A DNA stretch of 64,000 bases from JBHJHP01 sp042219855 (GCF_042219855.1 NZ_JBHJHP010000001.1:1116001-1180000), one strand, 5' to 3'. Positions 50,262-59,820 are shown, counted from the stretch's first letter. Translations and numbers: made by a program. Notes: generated by a model not told the origin, from the letters alone.

Positions 50262-52691
50262 ATGAAAACTATTTTCCCGATTCTGATGCTGTTGTCATAC
50301 TTAATACTGGCACAACCCTTTGCTGCAGGACAAAAGTTTGCAACCGGTAAAAAAGGACTGAATATTTACCACAAATCCTGGGTGGATTTTAATAAAAACG
50401 GGAAAAAGGATGTGTATGAAGATCCGGATCAAGCCCTTGACAAAAGGATTGAGGATCTCTTGCAACAGATGAACCTGGAAGAAAAAACCTGCCAGATGGC
50501 TACATGGTATGGCTACAACAGGGTGCTAAAGGATCAGTTACCGACTGAAGACTGGAAAAACAAAGTTGTTAAGGATGGCATTGGCAATATTGATGAACAC
50601 ATCAATGCGGTGGCTTACCACGGAAATACTGTTACTCAATACTCCTGGCCACCATCAAGTCATGCCAGAGCCATAAACGAGGTTCAACGCTTTTTTGTGG
50701 AAGAAACACGATTGGGTATACCGGTCGATTTTACAAATGAAGGCATCCGGGGCCTGTGCCATCAGGGCGCCACCGGTTTTCCTGCTCAAATTGGCATAGG
50801 CAGCACCTGGGACAGGGAACTGGTATCTGAAATTGGTAAGGTAACAGCAACGGAGGCCAGAAGCCTTGGTTACACCAACATCTATTCACCAATACTTGAT
50901 CTGGCCCGTGATCCACGTTGGGGTCGAACTGTAGAATGCTACAGCGAAGACCCTTGTCTTGTCAGTAACCTTGGACTTGAAATGGTAAAAGGTCTGCAGG
51001 CCAACGGGGTAGTTTCTACAGGAAAACATTTCGCTGTTTACAGTTCACCCAAAGGCGGACGGGACGGTGAAGCCCGAACCGATCCACAGGTTACGGATAG
51101 AGCCATGCACGAAATTTTTCTGGAACCTTTCAGAACTGCAACAGAAGAAGGACATATTCTTGGATTTATGTCATCCTATAACGATTACAACGGTATTCCG
51201 GTTACCGGGAGTCACTACTTTTTAACGGATCTTTTAAGAGATACATGGGGATTCAAAGGTTATGTGGTTTCTGACAGCTGGGCTGTCGGGGGATTACAGG
51301 GAAGACATTATGTGGCAGAGAATTTCAGGGAAGCTGTTTATCAGTCCGTAGAAGCCGGATTAAATATCCGGACCAATTTCACTCCACCAGAAGATTTTAT
51401 TCTGCCCCTAAGGGAACTGGTGACCGAAGGAAGAATTTCAGAATCAACCATCAACAGCCGGGTAAGAGACGTTTTAAGGGTCAAGTTTATGCTCGGCTTA
51501 TTTGACAATCCATATGTGGAAGATCCTGAAAAAGCCGATACAATTGTGCATAATGAAGCTCATGTTAAGATAGCCAAACGGGCATCCTATGAATCTGTAG
51601 TGCTTTTAAAAAATGATGTGAACCTGTTACCGCTGAATAAAGATGCTTTAGGCTCTGTTCTGATTACCGGACCAAATGCAAAAGCGGTTAATCACTCCAT
51701 AAGCAGATACGGGCCGTCAAATATTGATGTGATATCGCTTTACGATGGTATTGAAAATCTGGTTGGGGATCAGGTAAAACTGGAATTTGCACAGGGCTGT
51801 GATTTTTACGATGAAAACTGGCCGTTAAATGAATTATATTACATCGCTCCCTCAGAAAAACAGCAAAACTACATTGATGAAGCTGTTGAAAAGGCCAGGA
51901 AAGTGGACCTGATTATTGTAGCTGTCGGCGATGATGAACATACCGTTGGAGAATCCAAATCCAGAACATCTCTTAACCTGCCCGGCAACCAGGAAGAGCT
52001 GGTGAAAGCACTATACGAAACAGGTAAACCAGTGGTAGTGGTTCTCATCAATGGTCGTCCGATGTCGATCAACTGGATCGATGCTTATATCCCGGCCATC
52101 ATTGAAGCCTGGTTTCCCGGCGAATATGGAGGAGAAGCAATTGCTGATGTACTCTTTGGAAACTACAATCCGGGAGGAAAACTTCCGATCACCTTTCCCC
52201 GGACGGTAGGTCAGATCCCCTTTAACTTTCCGGCAAAACGCAGTTCTCAAAAATGGCAGGGTCGCAAAGAAATAGGCAGTACCAGAGTCAATTCGGCCCT
52301 CTACCCTTTCGGTTATGGCTTAAGCTATACCACATTTGAATACAGTGATCTGCAGGTCAACCCTAAAAATCAGGTCCCGGACTTTGACAGTATTTCCGTC
52401 AGTTTTACTCTTAAAAACAGTGGACAACATGCAGGTACCGAAATTCCCCAACTTTACATTCAGGATGAGTACAGTTCAGTGGTATGGTATGAAAAACTAT
52501 TACAGGGTTATACCAGGGTATGGCTTGAACCGGGTGAATCTAAACAGGTGACGTTTTATCTGCACCCCAAAAACCTTTCATTGCTGAACAAGGAAATGAA
52601 GCGGGTGGTTGAACCGGGTATTTTTAATGTTTATGTCGGGGCATCGTCTGAAGATATCAGGTTAAGTGGTCAGGTGATGATCAGTGAATAG
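50262..52691 (+). CDS. GH3-family beta-glucosidase/beta-xylosidase
   Basis: 809 residues from the ATG at 50262 with signal peptide MKTIFPILMLLSYLILAQPFAAG; an extension from 50166 would run through the preceding terminator. Near the N-terminus is an EF-hand-like DFNKNGKKDVYEDP. The GH3 barrel domain follows (LEEKTCQMATWYG; PVDFTNEGIRGL; STGKHFAVYS), with the nucleophile Asp in GYVVSDSWAVGG (about residue 345). The second domain starts near VVLLKNDVNLLPL. A FnIII-like C-terminal domain covers about 690-809 (FTLKNSGQHAGTEIPQLYI). It releases terminal glucose or xylose from oligosaccharides in the periplasm; which sugar is not settled by these motifs. Confidence 0.94.
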   Translation: MKTIFPILMLLSYLILAQPFAAGQKFATGKKGLNIYHKSWVDFNKNGKKDVYEDPDQALDKRIEDLLQQMNLEEKTCQMATWYGYNRVLKDQLPTEDWKNKVVKDGIGNIDEHINAVAYHGNTVTQYSWPPSSHARAINEVQRFFVEETRLGIPVDFTNEGIRGLCHQGATGFPAQIGIGSTWDRELVSEIGKVTATEARSLGYTNIYSPILDLARDPRWGRTVECYSEDPCLVSNLGLEMVKGLQANGVVSTGKHFAVYSSPKGGRDGEARTDPQVTDRAMHEIFLEPFRTATEEGHILGFMSSYNDYNGIPVTGSHYFLTDLLRDTWGFKGYVVSDSWAVGGLQGRHYVAENFREAVYQSVEAGLNIRTNFTPPEDFILPLRELVTEGRISESTINSRVRDVLRVKFMLGLFDNPYVEDPEKADTIVHNEAHVKIAKRASYESVVLLKNDVNLLPLNKDALGSVLITGPNAKAVNHSISRYGPSNIDVISLYDGIENLVGDQVKLEFAQGCDFYDENWPLNELYYIAPSEKQQNYIDEAVEKARKVDLIIVAVGDDEHTVGESKSRTSLNLPGNQEELVKALYETGKPVVVVLINGRPMSINWIDAYIPAIIEAWFPGEYGGEAIADVLFGNYNPGGKLPITFPRTVGQIPFNFPAKRSSQKWQGRKEIGSTRVNSALYPFGYGLSYTTFEYSDLQVNPKNQVPDFDSISVSFTLKNSGQHAGTEIPQLYIQDEYSSVVWYEKLLQGYTRVWLEPGESKQVTFYLHPKNLSLLNKEMKRVVEPGIFNVYVGASSEDIRLSGQVMISE

Positions 52692-52727
52692 ATGATATGT
52701 ATATCAGATAAGTTTTATATATTTGAT

Positions 52728-52735
52728 GTTTTCAT
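52728..52735 (+). promoter_or_regulatory. -7 box before the 208-residue lipoprotein gene
   Basis: TATATTTG matches TAnnTTTG, 15 bases before the ATG at 52751. No -33 TTTG at the normal spacing. Confidence 0.4.
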
Positions 52736-52750
52736 CTAAATTACCATATC

Positions 52751-53377
52751 ATGAAAACACCTGTAAATCCTTTAAATTTTGTTGTTATCCTTATATCACT
52801 TACGTTCTTAAGTCAGGGATGTAAGGTTAAATCCCAACATGAAAAAAGTAAAATGCAATATGTATTAAGTGCAAATTATAAAATTGATATCAGTCATTCT
52901 GATGGCATCCCCTACGAACGAAACGGCTTTAATAATTACAACCGGTTTCAATCTGCTTCCGTTGAAAATATGAATAAAGAAGACCTTATAAATACTCAGC
53001 ACAGTAATGATACCATAAAACACCTGGTGAATCAAAATTTATTCGGGTATACCATATCGGAGTACGACTATAAAATTGATTCTGTCTTTAAAATTAAACC
53101 GGAGGGTAATTCCGGGTTTAAATATAAAAACGGTATAACAGGCCATTATAATTACCATATTTTAAAGATCCGTGAGAAACAGGACACAGTGCCCTACACG
53201 ATTCATGTGCAGTTTACGGATACAATAAATTTAAACTGTAAGCATAAACAGCTAAATCACTTAATTGCACATGCCATTAATTCAGAATTACATGATTCTT
53301 TCAAAAAGTATATGCAAAATACAATCATCAAATTACCATTTGAAAAGCCGGATTATAATGCGTGGCGTAATGATTAG
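52751..53377 (+). CDS. Putative lipoprotein of unknown function
   Basis: 208 residues. The N-terminus MKTPVNPLNFVVILISLTFLSQGC has a lipobox (Cys about 24). The mature part is polar and Lys/Asn-rich (NMNKEDLINTQHSNDTIKHLVNQNLFGYTISEYDYKIDSVF; DTINLNCKHKQLNHLIAHAIN). No domain is recognised. Base composition is AT-richer than the glycosidase genes around it. It has its own -7 box and is followed by a 380-base gap. Orphan gene. Confidence 0.6.
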   Translation: MKTPVNPLNFVVILISLTFLSQGCKVKSQHEKSKMQYVLSANYKIDISHSDGIPYERNGFNNYNRFQSASVENMNKEDLINTQHSNDTIKHLVNQNLFGYTISEYDYKIDSVFKIKPEGNSGFKYKNGITGHYNYHILKIREKQDTVPYTIHVQFTDTINLNCKHKQLNHLIAHAINSELHDSFKKYMQNTIIKLPFEKPDYNAWRND

Positions 53378-53758
53378 AATTAAAACAAGGTTTATAAACA
53401 GCTGTAAATAAAAGAAGAACCTTTAGTTTACACCTTCGCCAGGTTGTGCAGGAATGTTTACGTATAATCCTGATTGTATGAAACATGTAGTTTTATAAAG
53501 GCCACATCCCTTAAAAACCTTTCTGATAATTGTTTTTTTATAATGTTTATCCCATTCAGCAATTTACTTTAATTCAGCAGGTAAAGTCATAATGGTATAT
53601 CTGTATGAACCATTTATCAAACGGATACTGTATGGTATTATCAATACATAATCTGCAAAACCATTCATTTTTTTGTAGCTTTGAAAGGCAAAAGTCAAAA
53701 GCAGATAAATAATCTGAAATTCACTGGATACCATTCAATTTACCACTATAAAACAAAA
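53378..53758. other. AT-rich intergenic region upstream of the GH28 gene
   Basis: No gene or clear repeat is visible in this 381-base stretch. Its last 110 bases hold the promoter at 53652-53683 and the leader of the GH28 gene. Confidence 0.5.
53652..53683 (+). promoter_or_regulatory. Promoter of the GH28-PL22 unit
   Basis: TCTG (53652-53655, one mismatch to TTTG), 20-base spacer, TAGCTTTG (53676-53683, matching TAnnTTTG). The start site would be near 53690, which supports the ATG at 53759 over an earlier in-frame codon at 53681. Confidence 0.55.
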
Positions 53759-55303
53759 ATGATGAATAGAGGATCATTAACGCTCATCTTTACTGTTCTG
53801 ATTCTATTAACACCTTTTTATGCCCAAAGCACAACAGGTGTATATAATATACGTGAATTTGGCGCTGCAGGAGATGGAGAAACACCGGATACAGATGCCA
53901 TCAATGCTGCCCTTACAGCTGCAGCAGAAAACGGTGGTGGGACTGTCGTTTTTCCTGCCGGAGACTACCTGAGCTATTCAATTCGGTTAAAAAGTAACAT
54001 TTCCATTTACCTGAGCCAGGGTGCTACCATTATTGCAGCTGAACCCACCGACAGTACAGGTTATGATTCTCCTGAGGAAGGTCCGGGAAACAGATACCAG
54101 GACTATGGACACAGCCACTGGCATAACAGCCTCATCTGGGGAGAAGATCTTGAAAATATTTCTATTACGGGACCAGGAATGATCCATGGGAAGGGCTTGA
54201 AACGCTCACGTCCATACCGTTTTCCCCATGCAAATAAAGCCATTGCTTTGAAAAACTGTCGCAACGTCATTTTCAGGGATTTTACCATTTTAATGGGCGG
54301 ACATTTTGGAATCCTGGCTACAGGTGTGGATAATATGACTATCGATAATCTAAAAATGGACACAAACCGGGATGGTATTGATGTGGATTGCTGCCGGAAT
54401 GTCCGTATTTCAAACTGCAGTATAAATTCGCCCTGGGATGATGCCATTTGTCTGAAAAGTTCCTATGCGCTCGGATATGCCAGAGCCACTGAAAATGTTA
54501 CCATAACAAACTGTCAGGTATCGGGTTATGACCGCGGAACATTTCTGGACGGCACATATCAGAAAGAGGAAGCACATCTTGTTCCGGACCGTGAAGGCCC
54601 GACAGGTAGAATCAAGTTCGGAACTGAATCGAATGGCGGATTTAAAAATATTACCATTTCCAACTGTGTATTTGATTATTGCCGTGGACTTGCTCTTGAA
54701 ACGGTCGATGGCGGATTTCTGGAAGATGTAACAATTTCTAATATTACGATGAGAAATACCATCAACTCCCCCATCTTTTTGCGTTTGGGAGCACGCATGC
54801 GTGGCCCTGAGAATATTCCTGCGGGAAAACTGCGGCGTATTAATATCAGCAATGTGGTGGTATATAATGCAGACTCCCGTTTTTCCAGCCTCATCACAGG
54901 TATTCCGGGTCACCAAATTGAAGATGTTACACTCAGTAACATAAGCATCTGGTACAAACCATTGGATGCTGAAGCCGGAACAATTCCTGAGAATGTTCCG
55001 GAAATGGAAGATGCTTATCCCGAACCACAAAAGTTCGGATTAATTCCATCCTACGGATTTTTCATCAGGCATGCTAAAAATGTAAAAATGCATAATATAA
55101 ATATATATCACACCGGCGAAGAAAAACGTCCGGCCATGATACTTGACGATGTTCATGGTTTATATCTGACGAACTCTGAATTTCAACAACCGGAAAACGG
55201 TGAGCTTATACATATTTTGAACTCTGCCAATGTTAAAATAAAAGGCTGTGAAAACATCCATGATGCAGAGTTGGAACAAATTGAAAATAAAATTATTAAA
55301 TAA
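53759..55303 (+). CDS. GH28-family pectinase (polygalacturonase-type, right-handed beta-helix)
   Basis: 514 residues from the ATG at 53759; the signal peptide is MMNRGSLTLIFTVLILLTPFYAQS. The protein starts with the pectate-lyase-fold block YNIREFGAAGDGETPDTDAINAAL. The GH28 acid residues appear in MDTNRDGIDVDCC and NSPWDDAICLKSS, and the substrate-binding RIK in TGRIKFGTESNGG. The usual GHG motif is absent and replaced by SGYDRGTFLDGTY, as in a Bacteroidota subgroup possibly acting on rhamnogalacturonan. Many beta-helix coils follow (ITISNCVFDYC; VTISNITMRN). It is 15 bases upstream of a PL22-like gene and almost surely co-transcribed with it. Confidence 0.88.
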   Translation: MMNRGSLTLIFTVLILLTPFYAQSTTGVYNIREFGAAGDGETPDTDAINAALTAAAENGGGTVVFPAGDYLSYSIRLKSNISIYLSQGATIIAAEPTDSTGYDSPEEGPGNRYQDYGHSHWHNSLIWGEDLENISITGPGMIHGKGLKRSRPYRFPHANKAIALKNCRNVIFRDFTILMGGHFGILATGVDNMTIDNLKMDTNRDGIDVDCCRNVRISNCSINSPWDDAICLKSSYALGYARATENVTITNCQVSGYDRGTFLDGTYQKEEAHLVPDREGPTGRIKFGTESNGGFKNITISNCVFDYCRGLALETVDGGFLEDVTISNITMRNTINSPIFLRLGARMRGPENIPAGKLRRINISNVVVYNADSRFSSLITGIPGHQIEDVTLSNISIWYKPLDAEAGTIPENVPEMEDAYPEPQKFGLIPSYGFFIRHAKNVKMHNINIYHTGEEKRPAMILDDVHGLYLTNSEFQQPENGELIHILNSANVKIKGCENIHDAELEQIENKIIK

Positions 55304-55318
55304 CACAACAGGTTAATT

Positions 55319-56680
55319 ATGAACGTTAATACCAGATTCAGCATTACATTGTACCTTATCTCCGCTTTGATGTTTTCTACATTAAGCACCGAGGCGCAGA
55401 TCGGCACACGCTTTCCTTCAGAAAAAAAGATAATCACGGATCCTGTTACAGGTGTAAAACTCGCCTTTCTGACCAGTAAACCGCTTGGAGATTCTAAAAT
55501 TTACCAGACGCACAACCAGTGGACTTCCGATGGAAAGTGGCTGGTATTCAGGTCAAACAGAGTACGTGGTGAGGCACTGGCAGTCAATGAGGAAACCGGC
55601 GATATTGTTCAGATAACTGAAGGTGGATATACCGGCATGCTAAATGTTGCCCGTAAATCCATGAAGCTATATTATATGCATCCCGTTGAAAAGGATTGGC
55701 GACGCAACAGAAACATACAGGTAATAGAGGTTGACCTGGCAAGGCTTTTTGAAGACAGCAGGAACAATACATTGAAAAATGAAGATACATACCAGCGGGT
55801 TTGCGGAACAATACCGGCAGAATACGGTGCCGGCGGAGATATGACGCTGGATGGCAACGAAGAATGGGTTTGGTTCAGGGTTGGAAAAACCATGGCCGGT
55901 AAGCATCTTCCCGATAGTGTCGCTGTGAAACCTGACTTCGGGCCTCGTCATATGGGTGCCGGGCCGGGTGGCATTGCCGGTATGAACATTAAAACAGGGG
56001 AAATTTCCTATGTTGTTTCCGTACCGTTTCAGGTCGGACATATTCAATCCAATCCATGGGTACCGGGGCAGATCGTGTTTTGCTGGGAAACAGGTGGTAA
56101 GTCGCCGCAACGTACATGGATCGTAAATTCTGACGGAACAGGACTGCGTCCCTTATATCCGGAAGCGCCTTACGAATGGATAACACATGAGGCCGTAATC
56201 ACTCCTGATGAGGTGGCTTTTGCGATTATGGGGCATAGAAAAATTCCCGGAACAGATGAGCAGATAAAACCCGGAACAGATGTTAAAGGCGTTAATCCCG
56301 GACAGGAAGCTTCCTGGGGGCCTTGTGGAACACGTGAAAAACCAACGGGACTGGGCATCGTCAATATCAATTCCCGTGAGATGACGATTGCGGGTCAGAT
56401 TCCTTATGGCAGCGGATTCTGGCATGTAAGCGGATCACCGGATAAGCGGTTTGTTGTTGGCGATAATTTCAACCGGGATATTTACCTGATAAACAGGGAT
56501 ACACATCAGATGCGCTTGCTATCAACCGGTCATAAGGCAACGGCATCAGACCATCCACATCCAACCTTTAGTCCGGATGGTTCTAAAGTGGAAATTCAGT
56601 CAGCCATGCTTTCTGATGATAACAAATCCATGAATATATGTGTTATCTATGTACCGGAAACCTGGTTTAATGAGAAATAG
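55319..56680 (+). CDS. PL22-like oligogalacturonate lyase with signal peptide
   Basis: 453 residues. The seven-bladed propeller of oligogalacturonate lyases is indicated by repeated blade motifs (HNQWTSDGKWLVFRSNR; TPDEVAFAIMGHR; HPHPTFSPDGSKVEIQSAM). Candidate Mn ligands are His in WITHEAVITP and the two His in ASDHPHPTF. The enzyme would split unsaturated or short oligogalacturonides. Most described PL22 enzymes are cytoplasmic, but here residues 1-27 (MNVNTRFSITLYLISALMFS...STEAQ) look like a signal peptide, so it is probably periplasmic. It follows the GH28 gene by 15 bases and precedes a PH-like membrane protein by 7 bases. Confidence 0.85.
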   Translation: MNVNTRFSITLYLISALMFSTLSTEAQIGTRFPSEKKIITDPVTGVKLAFLTSKPLGDSKIYQTHNQWTSDGKWLVFRSNRVRGEALAVNEETGDIVQITEGGYTGMLNVARKSMKLYYMHPVEKDWRRNRNIQVIEVDLARLFEDSRNNTLKNEDTYQRVCGTIPAEYGAGGDMTLDGNEEWVWFRVGKTMAGKHLPDSVAVKPDFGPRHMGAGPGGIAGMNIKTGEISYVVSVPFQVGHIQSNPWVPGQIVFCWETGGKSPQRTWIVNSDGTGLRPLYPEAPYEWITHEAVITPDEVAFAIMGHRKIPGTDEQIKPGTDVKGVNPGQEASWGPCGTREKPTGLGIVNINSREMTIAGQIPYGSGFWHVSGSPDKRFVVGDNFNRDIYLINRDTHQMRLLSTGHKATASDHPHPTFSPDGSKVEIQSAMLSDDNKSMNICVIYVPETWFNEK

Positions 56681-56687
56681 GGAGAAA

Positions 56688-57146
56688 ATGACATCTAAAA
56701 AATTAATATTCAGAAGCAAACGGGATGTTTCCTTTGCATTACTACTGCTGCTGTTTATTTTAGTGGTAGTTGGTGTTGGAATTGTTTTACCTTACCTGAA
56801 AAGTCAGGAGGAAGAATTTTCACAGGTGATCATTTCTGCTGTTATCTCAGTTCTTTTTGTTGGTTTGATAATCTGGATCTGGTTTAACACAAAATACAAA
56901 ATCAAAAATGACAACCTGCATATTTCCACCGGTCCCTTTTACTGGAATATCCTAGTCACAGAAATCAATACGGTGAGGCTGAATCAACAAACATTCGGGG
57001 GCTTGTTTAAGCTATCCCTTTCATGGAAATGCATAGCACTGACCTATAAATCAACACGAACAGTTTATATTTCACCCATAAATGAAACGGAGTTTTTAGC
57101 CGAACTGTTAAAAATAAATCCTAATATTGCAATCATAAACCATTGA
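56688..57146 (+). CDS. PH-domain-like membrane protein
   Basis: 152 residues from the ATG at 56688, which has a Shine-Dalgarno-like GGAG five bases before it, unusual in this genome; a frame open from 56640 would overlap the PL22 gene. Two membrane segments (about 13-33 and 45-66) precede a soluble domain of bacterial PH type (YKIKNDNLHISTGPFYWNILVTEINTVRLN; SWKCIALTYKSTRTVYISP). Such proteins are uncharacterised. The 7-base distance to the PL22 gene suggests co-transcription, but no pectin role is evident. Confidence 0.75.
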   Translation: MTSKKLIFRSKRDVSFALLLLLFILVVVGVGIVLPYLKSQEEEFSQVIISAVISVLFVGLIIWIWFNTKYKIKNDNLHISTGPFYWNILVTEINTVRLNQQTFGGLFKLSLSWKCIALTYKSTRTVYISPINETEFLAELLKINPNIAIINH

Positions 57147-57188
57147 GAAATACAATATTTTAATTATAACCGTTAACAACTATATATT

Positions 57189-58097
57189 ATGAAACCGATT
57201 TACACCCTTATTTTAGCCACTTTGCTTATCGCAGCCTGCAAGCCTCAGAAAATTGAACTGTCATTAAACCTGGAGAAAAACAAGGATTATAAACAGATCA
57301 ATGTCTCAAAGGTTGATATTACCCAAAATATGATGGGTCAGAGTATTGATATGGGAATGACCATGAAAAGCAGTCTGAATTTTAAAGTGGATGAGATTAA
57401 GGATACCATATACGACATCAGTGCAAAGTACGACAGTGTTTCCATGTCAATGGAATCATCCATGTTTAATATGACTGCAAATTCAGAATCAGAAGATGCA
57501 GCAAATCCCCTGACTGGTATTATGTCAGGAATGACGGATAAACCATTCAATATTCAGCTTACAAAGCATGGAAGAATTGAAGGCGTTTCCAACATCGAAT
57601 CACTTTTTGAATCGGATAATCCAATGGCGCAGGCACAATTGGATCAGGTAAAGGTGCAGCTGCAAAATGCTTTTGGCGAGGAATCAGTAAAAAGCAACCT
57701 TCAGATGGTTACAGATATCTTTCCTGATCATCCCGTCAAGGTGGGCGACTCATGGGTGATTAATTCAACTCAAAGCTCCGCGTTTAAAATTAATTACAAT
57801 ACCACATATACTCTTGTTGAAAAAACCGCTGATTATTATCTGATTACCGGTAGCTCCGTCATTACAACTCCGGATTCGCAGGCATACATTGAGAATAACG
57901 GCATGGAAATGAAAACCGAGATGAACGGTACAATGACATCTGAAATAAAGATTGATAAAATGACCGGCTGGCCAATCGAATCCAAACAGAATCAGGATTT
58001 GACAGGGGTAAGCAAAGTTAAGGGCAATAATATGATGCCGGACGGGATGGAAATATCCATGAAGATTAAATCCAATACAGTTATTACGAACAAGTAA
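57189..58097 (+). CDS. DUF6263-like lipoprotein
   Basis: 302 residues, with signal and lipobox MKPIYTLILATLLIAACKP (Cys 17). The rest is a beta-rich domain that resembles DUF6263 proteins (LEKNKDYKQINVSKVDITQNMMGQSIDMGMTM; FPDHPVKVGDSW; ITGSSVITTPD), with unusually many Met and Ser residues in the middle (SMSMESSMFNMTAN). Envelope protein of unknown function. 42 bases after the PH-like gene and 20 bases before the glycosyltransferase gene, so possibly one transcript. Confidence 0.75.
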   Translation: MKPIYTLILATLLIAACKPQKIELSLNLEKNKDYKQINVSKVDITQNMMGQSIDMGMTMKSSLNFKVDEIKDTIYDISAKYDSVSMSMESSMFNMTANSESEDAANPLTGIMSGMTDKPFNIQLTKHGRIEGVSNIESLFESDNPMAQAQLDQVKVQLQNAFGEESVKSNLQMVTDIFPDHPVKVGDSWVINSTQSSAFKINYNTTYTLVEKTADYYLITGSSVITTPDSQAYIENNGMEMKTEMNGTMTSEIKIDKMTGWPIESKQNQDLTGVSKVKGNNMMPDGMEISMKIKSNTVITNK

Positions 58098-58117
58098 AAC
58101 ACCATACTCTCTTTTTA

Positions 58118-59797
58118 ATGCGACAATCCGGCAAAAGATTCTATCTGTTGTTGTTGATTTTTGCTGTCATCAATTTAATTCAGGCCATAGTAACACCTGT
58201 TTCCTCTGATGAAGCATACTATATGACCTTTGCTCAAAATCCGGCCTGGGGCTATTTTGATCATCCACCCATGGTGGCATGGATCCTTTATGCCGGTTCT
58301 CTGTTTATGAATGGGATAACAGGGCTCAGGATCATGACAGTCCTGCTTTCAACGCTCACCTTAATGCTAATATGGAAACTTATTCCTGAACCGGTACGGC
58401 AGGACAAGAACTCGGCATACACTTTTTTCCTGTTGGTTCTGGCTTTTCCGGTTTTTAACATGTACGGTTTTATAAGCACACCTGATGTTCCACTGCTTTT
58501 TTTTGGAACACTTTACATTCTGCTATTCAGAAAACTGTTACAAAAAGCTGATATTGTCACATCCCTGATGCTCGGAATAGTTGCCGCAGCGCTCATCTAT
58601 TCCAAATACCATGGTGGAATAATTATTCTGTTGAGTGTGATCCTTAATCTTAATGTATTGAGAAAACCGCACATTTACATTTCAGGTCTTATTGCTGCTG
58701 CTCTGCTGTTACCCCATTTACTCTGGCAGATGGATCATGATTTTATAACCTTTAACTATCATTTATTTGAACGTACAAAAGGAACGTTTCAGTTAAAACA
58801 TGTCCTTGAATATCTTGGCGGAACCATTGGCATTCTGAATCCGCTTATCATTCTTTTTCTGATTATCCTTATCATCCGGGATTCTGGATTTTTTAAATAT
58901 GCAGAGCTATTCTGGAAAAAACTGTTCATCGCTTTTATAACGTTCTTCTTTTTGTATTCATTCCGAAGCAAAACAGAAGCCCATTGGGTAGCATTTGCAG
59001 CTGTGCCTTTACTTATTATTCTAATGACTATTCTGTCAGGCAAGAATAAATACAGCAGACAGTTAAAACTTATAACCCTGATATCTGCCGGACTTATTTT
59101 ATTAGCCAGAGTCATCATTATCCTTCCTCTACCTTTAAAAACTGATTTTCATAAAGAAAAACGAGACTATTATTCAGCCATAGAAAAGCTGGCAAAAGAA
59201 CGAAATGTGGTTTTCGTAAACTCCTATCAACGGGCAGCCAAATTTACCTTTTACACCGGTAAAAAAGCCATGTCACTTAACAATGTCTATTACCGTAAGA
59301 ACCAGTATGATCTATGGAACTGTGAAGATGATTTTGACAACCGGAATATATTATTAATCGGCAACTGGCCATCAGCATTTTTTGATAGTCTGATAACACG
59401 TAAAAATGAATTAATTCTATATAAAAAGATTGACAAATTCCCCCTGATCAGTAAGATTAACTGTACTCTGGTTTCTGATAGCCCCATACTCAGTCAACAA
59501 AAAAATGAACTAAAACTTGACCTCCTTAATCCTTACAAAAAAACGGTCTCATTTAACAGAACCGATTTTCCTGTCGTTTTTTCTGCTGTTTTGGAAAACA
59601 AGGAAAAAACGGTCATTTTACCGTTAAAACTAAAATCGTTACCGGATCAGGTGTTACCGGATCAACTTCTGCATCTGACCGCAAATATTGACCTGAGGTC
59701 CTTATCTCCGGGAACCTATTCATGTTGTTTTGTTTGCAAAACTGGTTATCTTTATGATCAACAGATCAGCAGAAAATATGAGATGGAAATTCAATAG
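58118..59797 (+). CDS. GT39-type polytopic glycosyltransferase
   Basis: 559 residues with about ten membrane segments. The N-terminal motif ITPVSSDEAYYMTFAQNPAWGYFDHPPMVAWI is the first periplasmic loop of ArnT/PMT-type (GT-C) transferases, with the conserved acidic pair in SDEAYY and the DHPP signature. A soluble C-terminal domain (about 340-559) contains beta-rich stretches. The enzyme would move a sugar from a lipid carrier (polyprenyl phosphate) to a lipid or protein in the periplasm. The sugar and acceptor are unknown. It starts 20 bases after the DUF6263-like gene and is followed by an esterase 23 bases later. Confidence 0.9.
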   Translation: MRQSGKRFYLLLLIFAVINLIQAIVTPVSSDEAYYMTFAQNPAWGYFDHPPMVAWILYAGSLFMNGITGLRIMTVLLSTLTLMLIWKLIPEPVRQDKNSAYTFFLLVLAFPVFNMYGFISTPDVPLLFFGTLYILLFRKLLQKADIVTSLMLGIVAAALIYSKYHGGIIILLSVILNLNVLRKPHIYISGLIAAALLLPHLLWQMDHDFITFNYHLFERTKGTFQLKHVLEYLGGTIGILNPLIILFLIILIIRDSGFFKYAELFWKKLFIAFITFFFLYSFRSKTEAHWVAFAAVPLLIILMTILSGKNKYSRQLKLITLISAGLILLARVIIILPLPLKTDFHKEKRDYYSAIEKLAKERNVVFVNSYQRAAKFTFYTGKKAMSLNNVYYRKNQYDLWNCEDDFDNRNILLIGNWPSAFFDSLITRKNELILYKKIDKFPLISKINCTLVSDSPILSQQKNELKLDLLNPYKKTVSFNRTDFPVVFSAVLENKEKTVILPLKLKSLPDQVLPDQLLHLTANIDLRSLSPGTYSCCFVCKTGYLYDQQISRKYEMEIQ

Positions 59798-59820
59798 CCT
59801 GACTTTATTTGGTAAATGAC

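Noticed and set aside
53681..53758. N-terminal extension of the GH28 gene
   Set aside because: It overlaps the -7 box and precedes the signal peptide.
54410..55030. 206-codon open frame on the minus strand
   Set aside because: Antisense shadow of the GH28 gene, which has catalytic motifs and a signal peptide.
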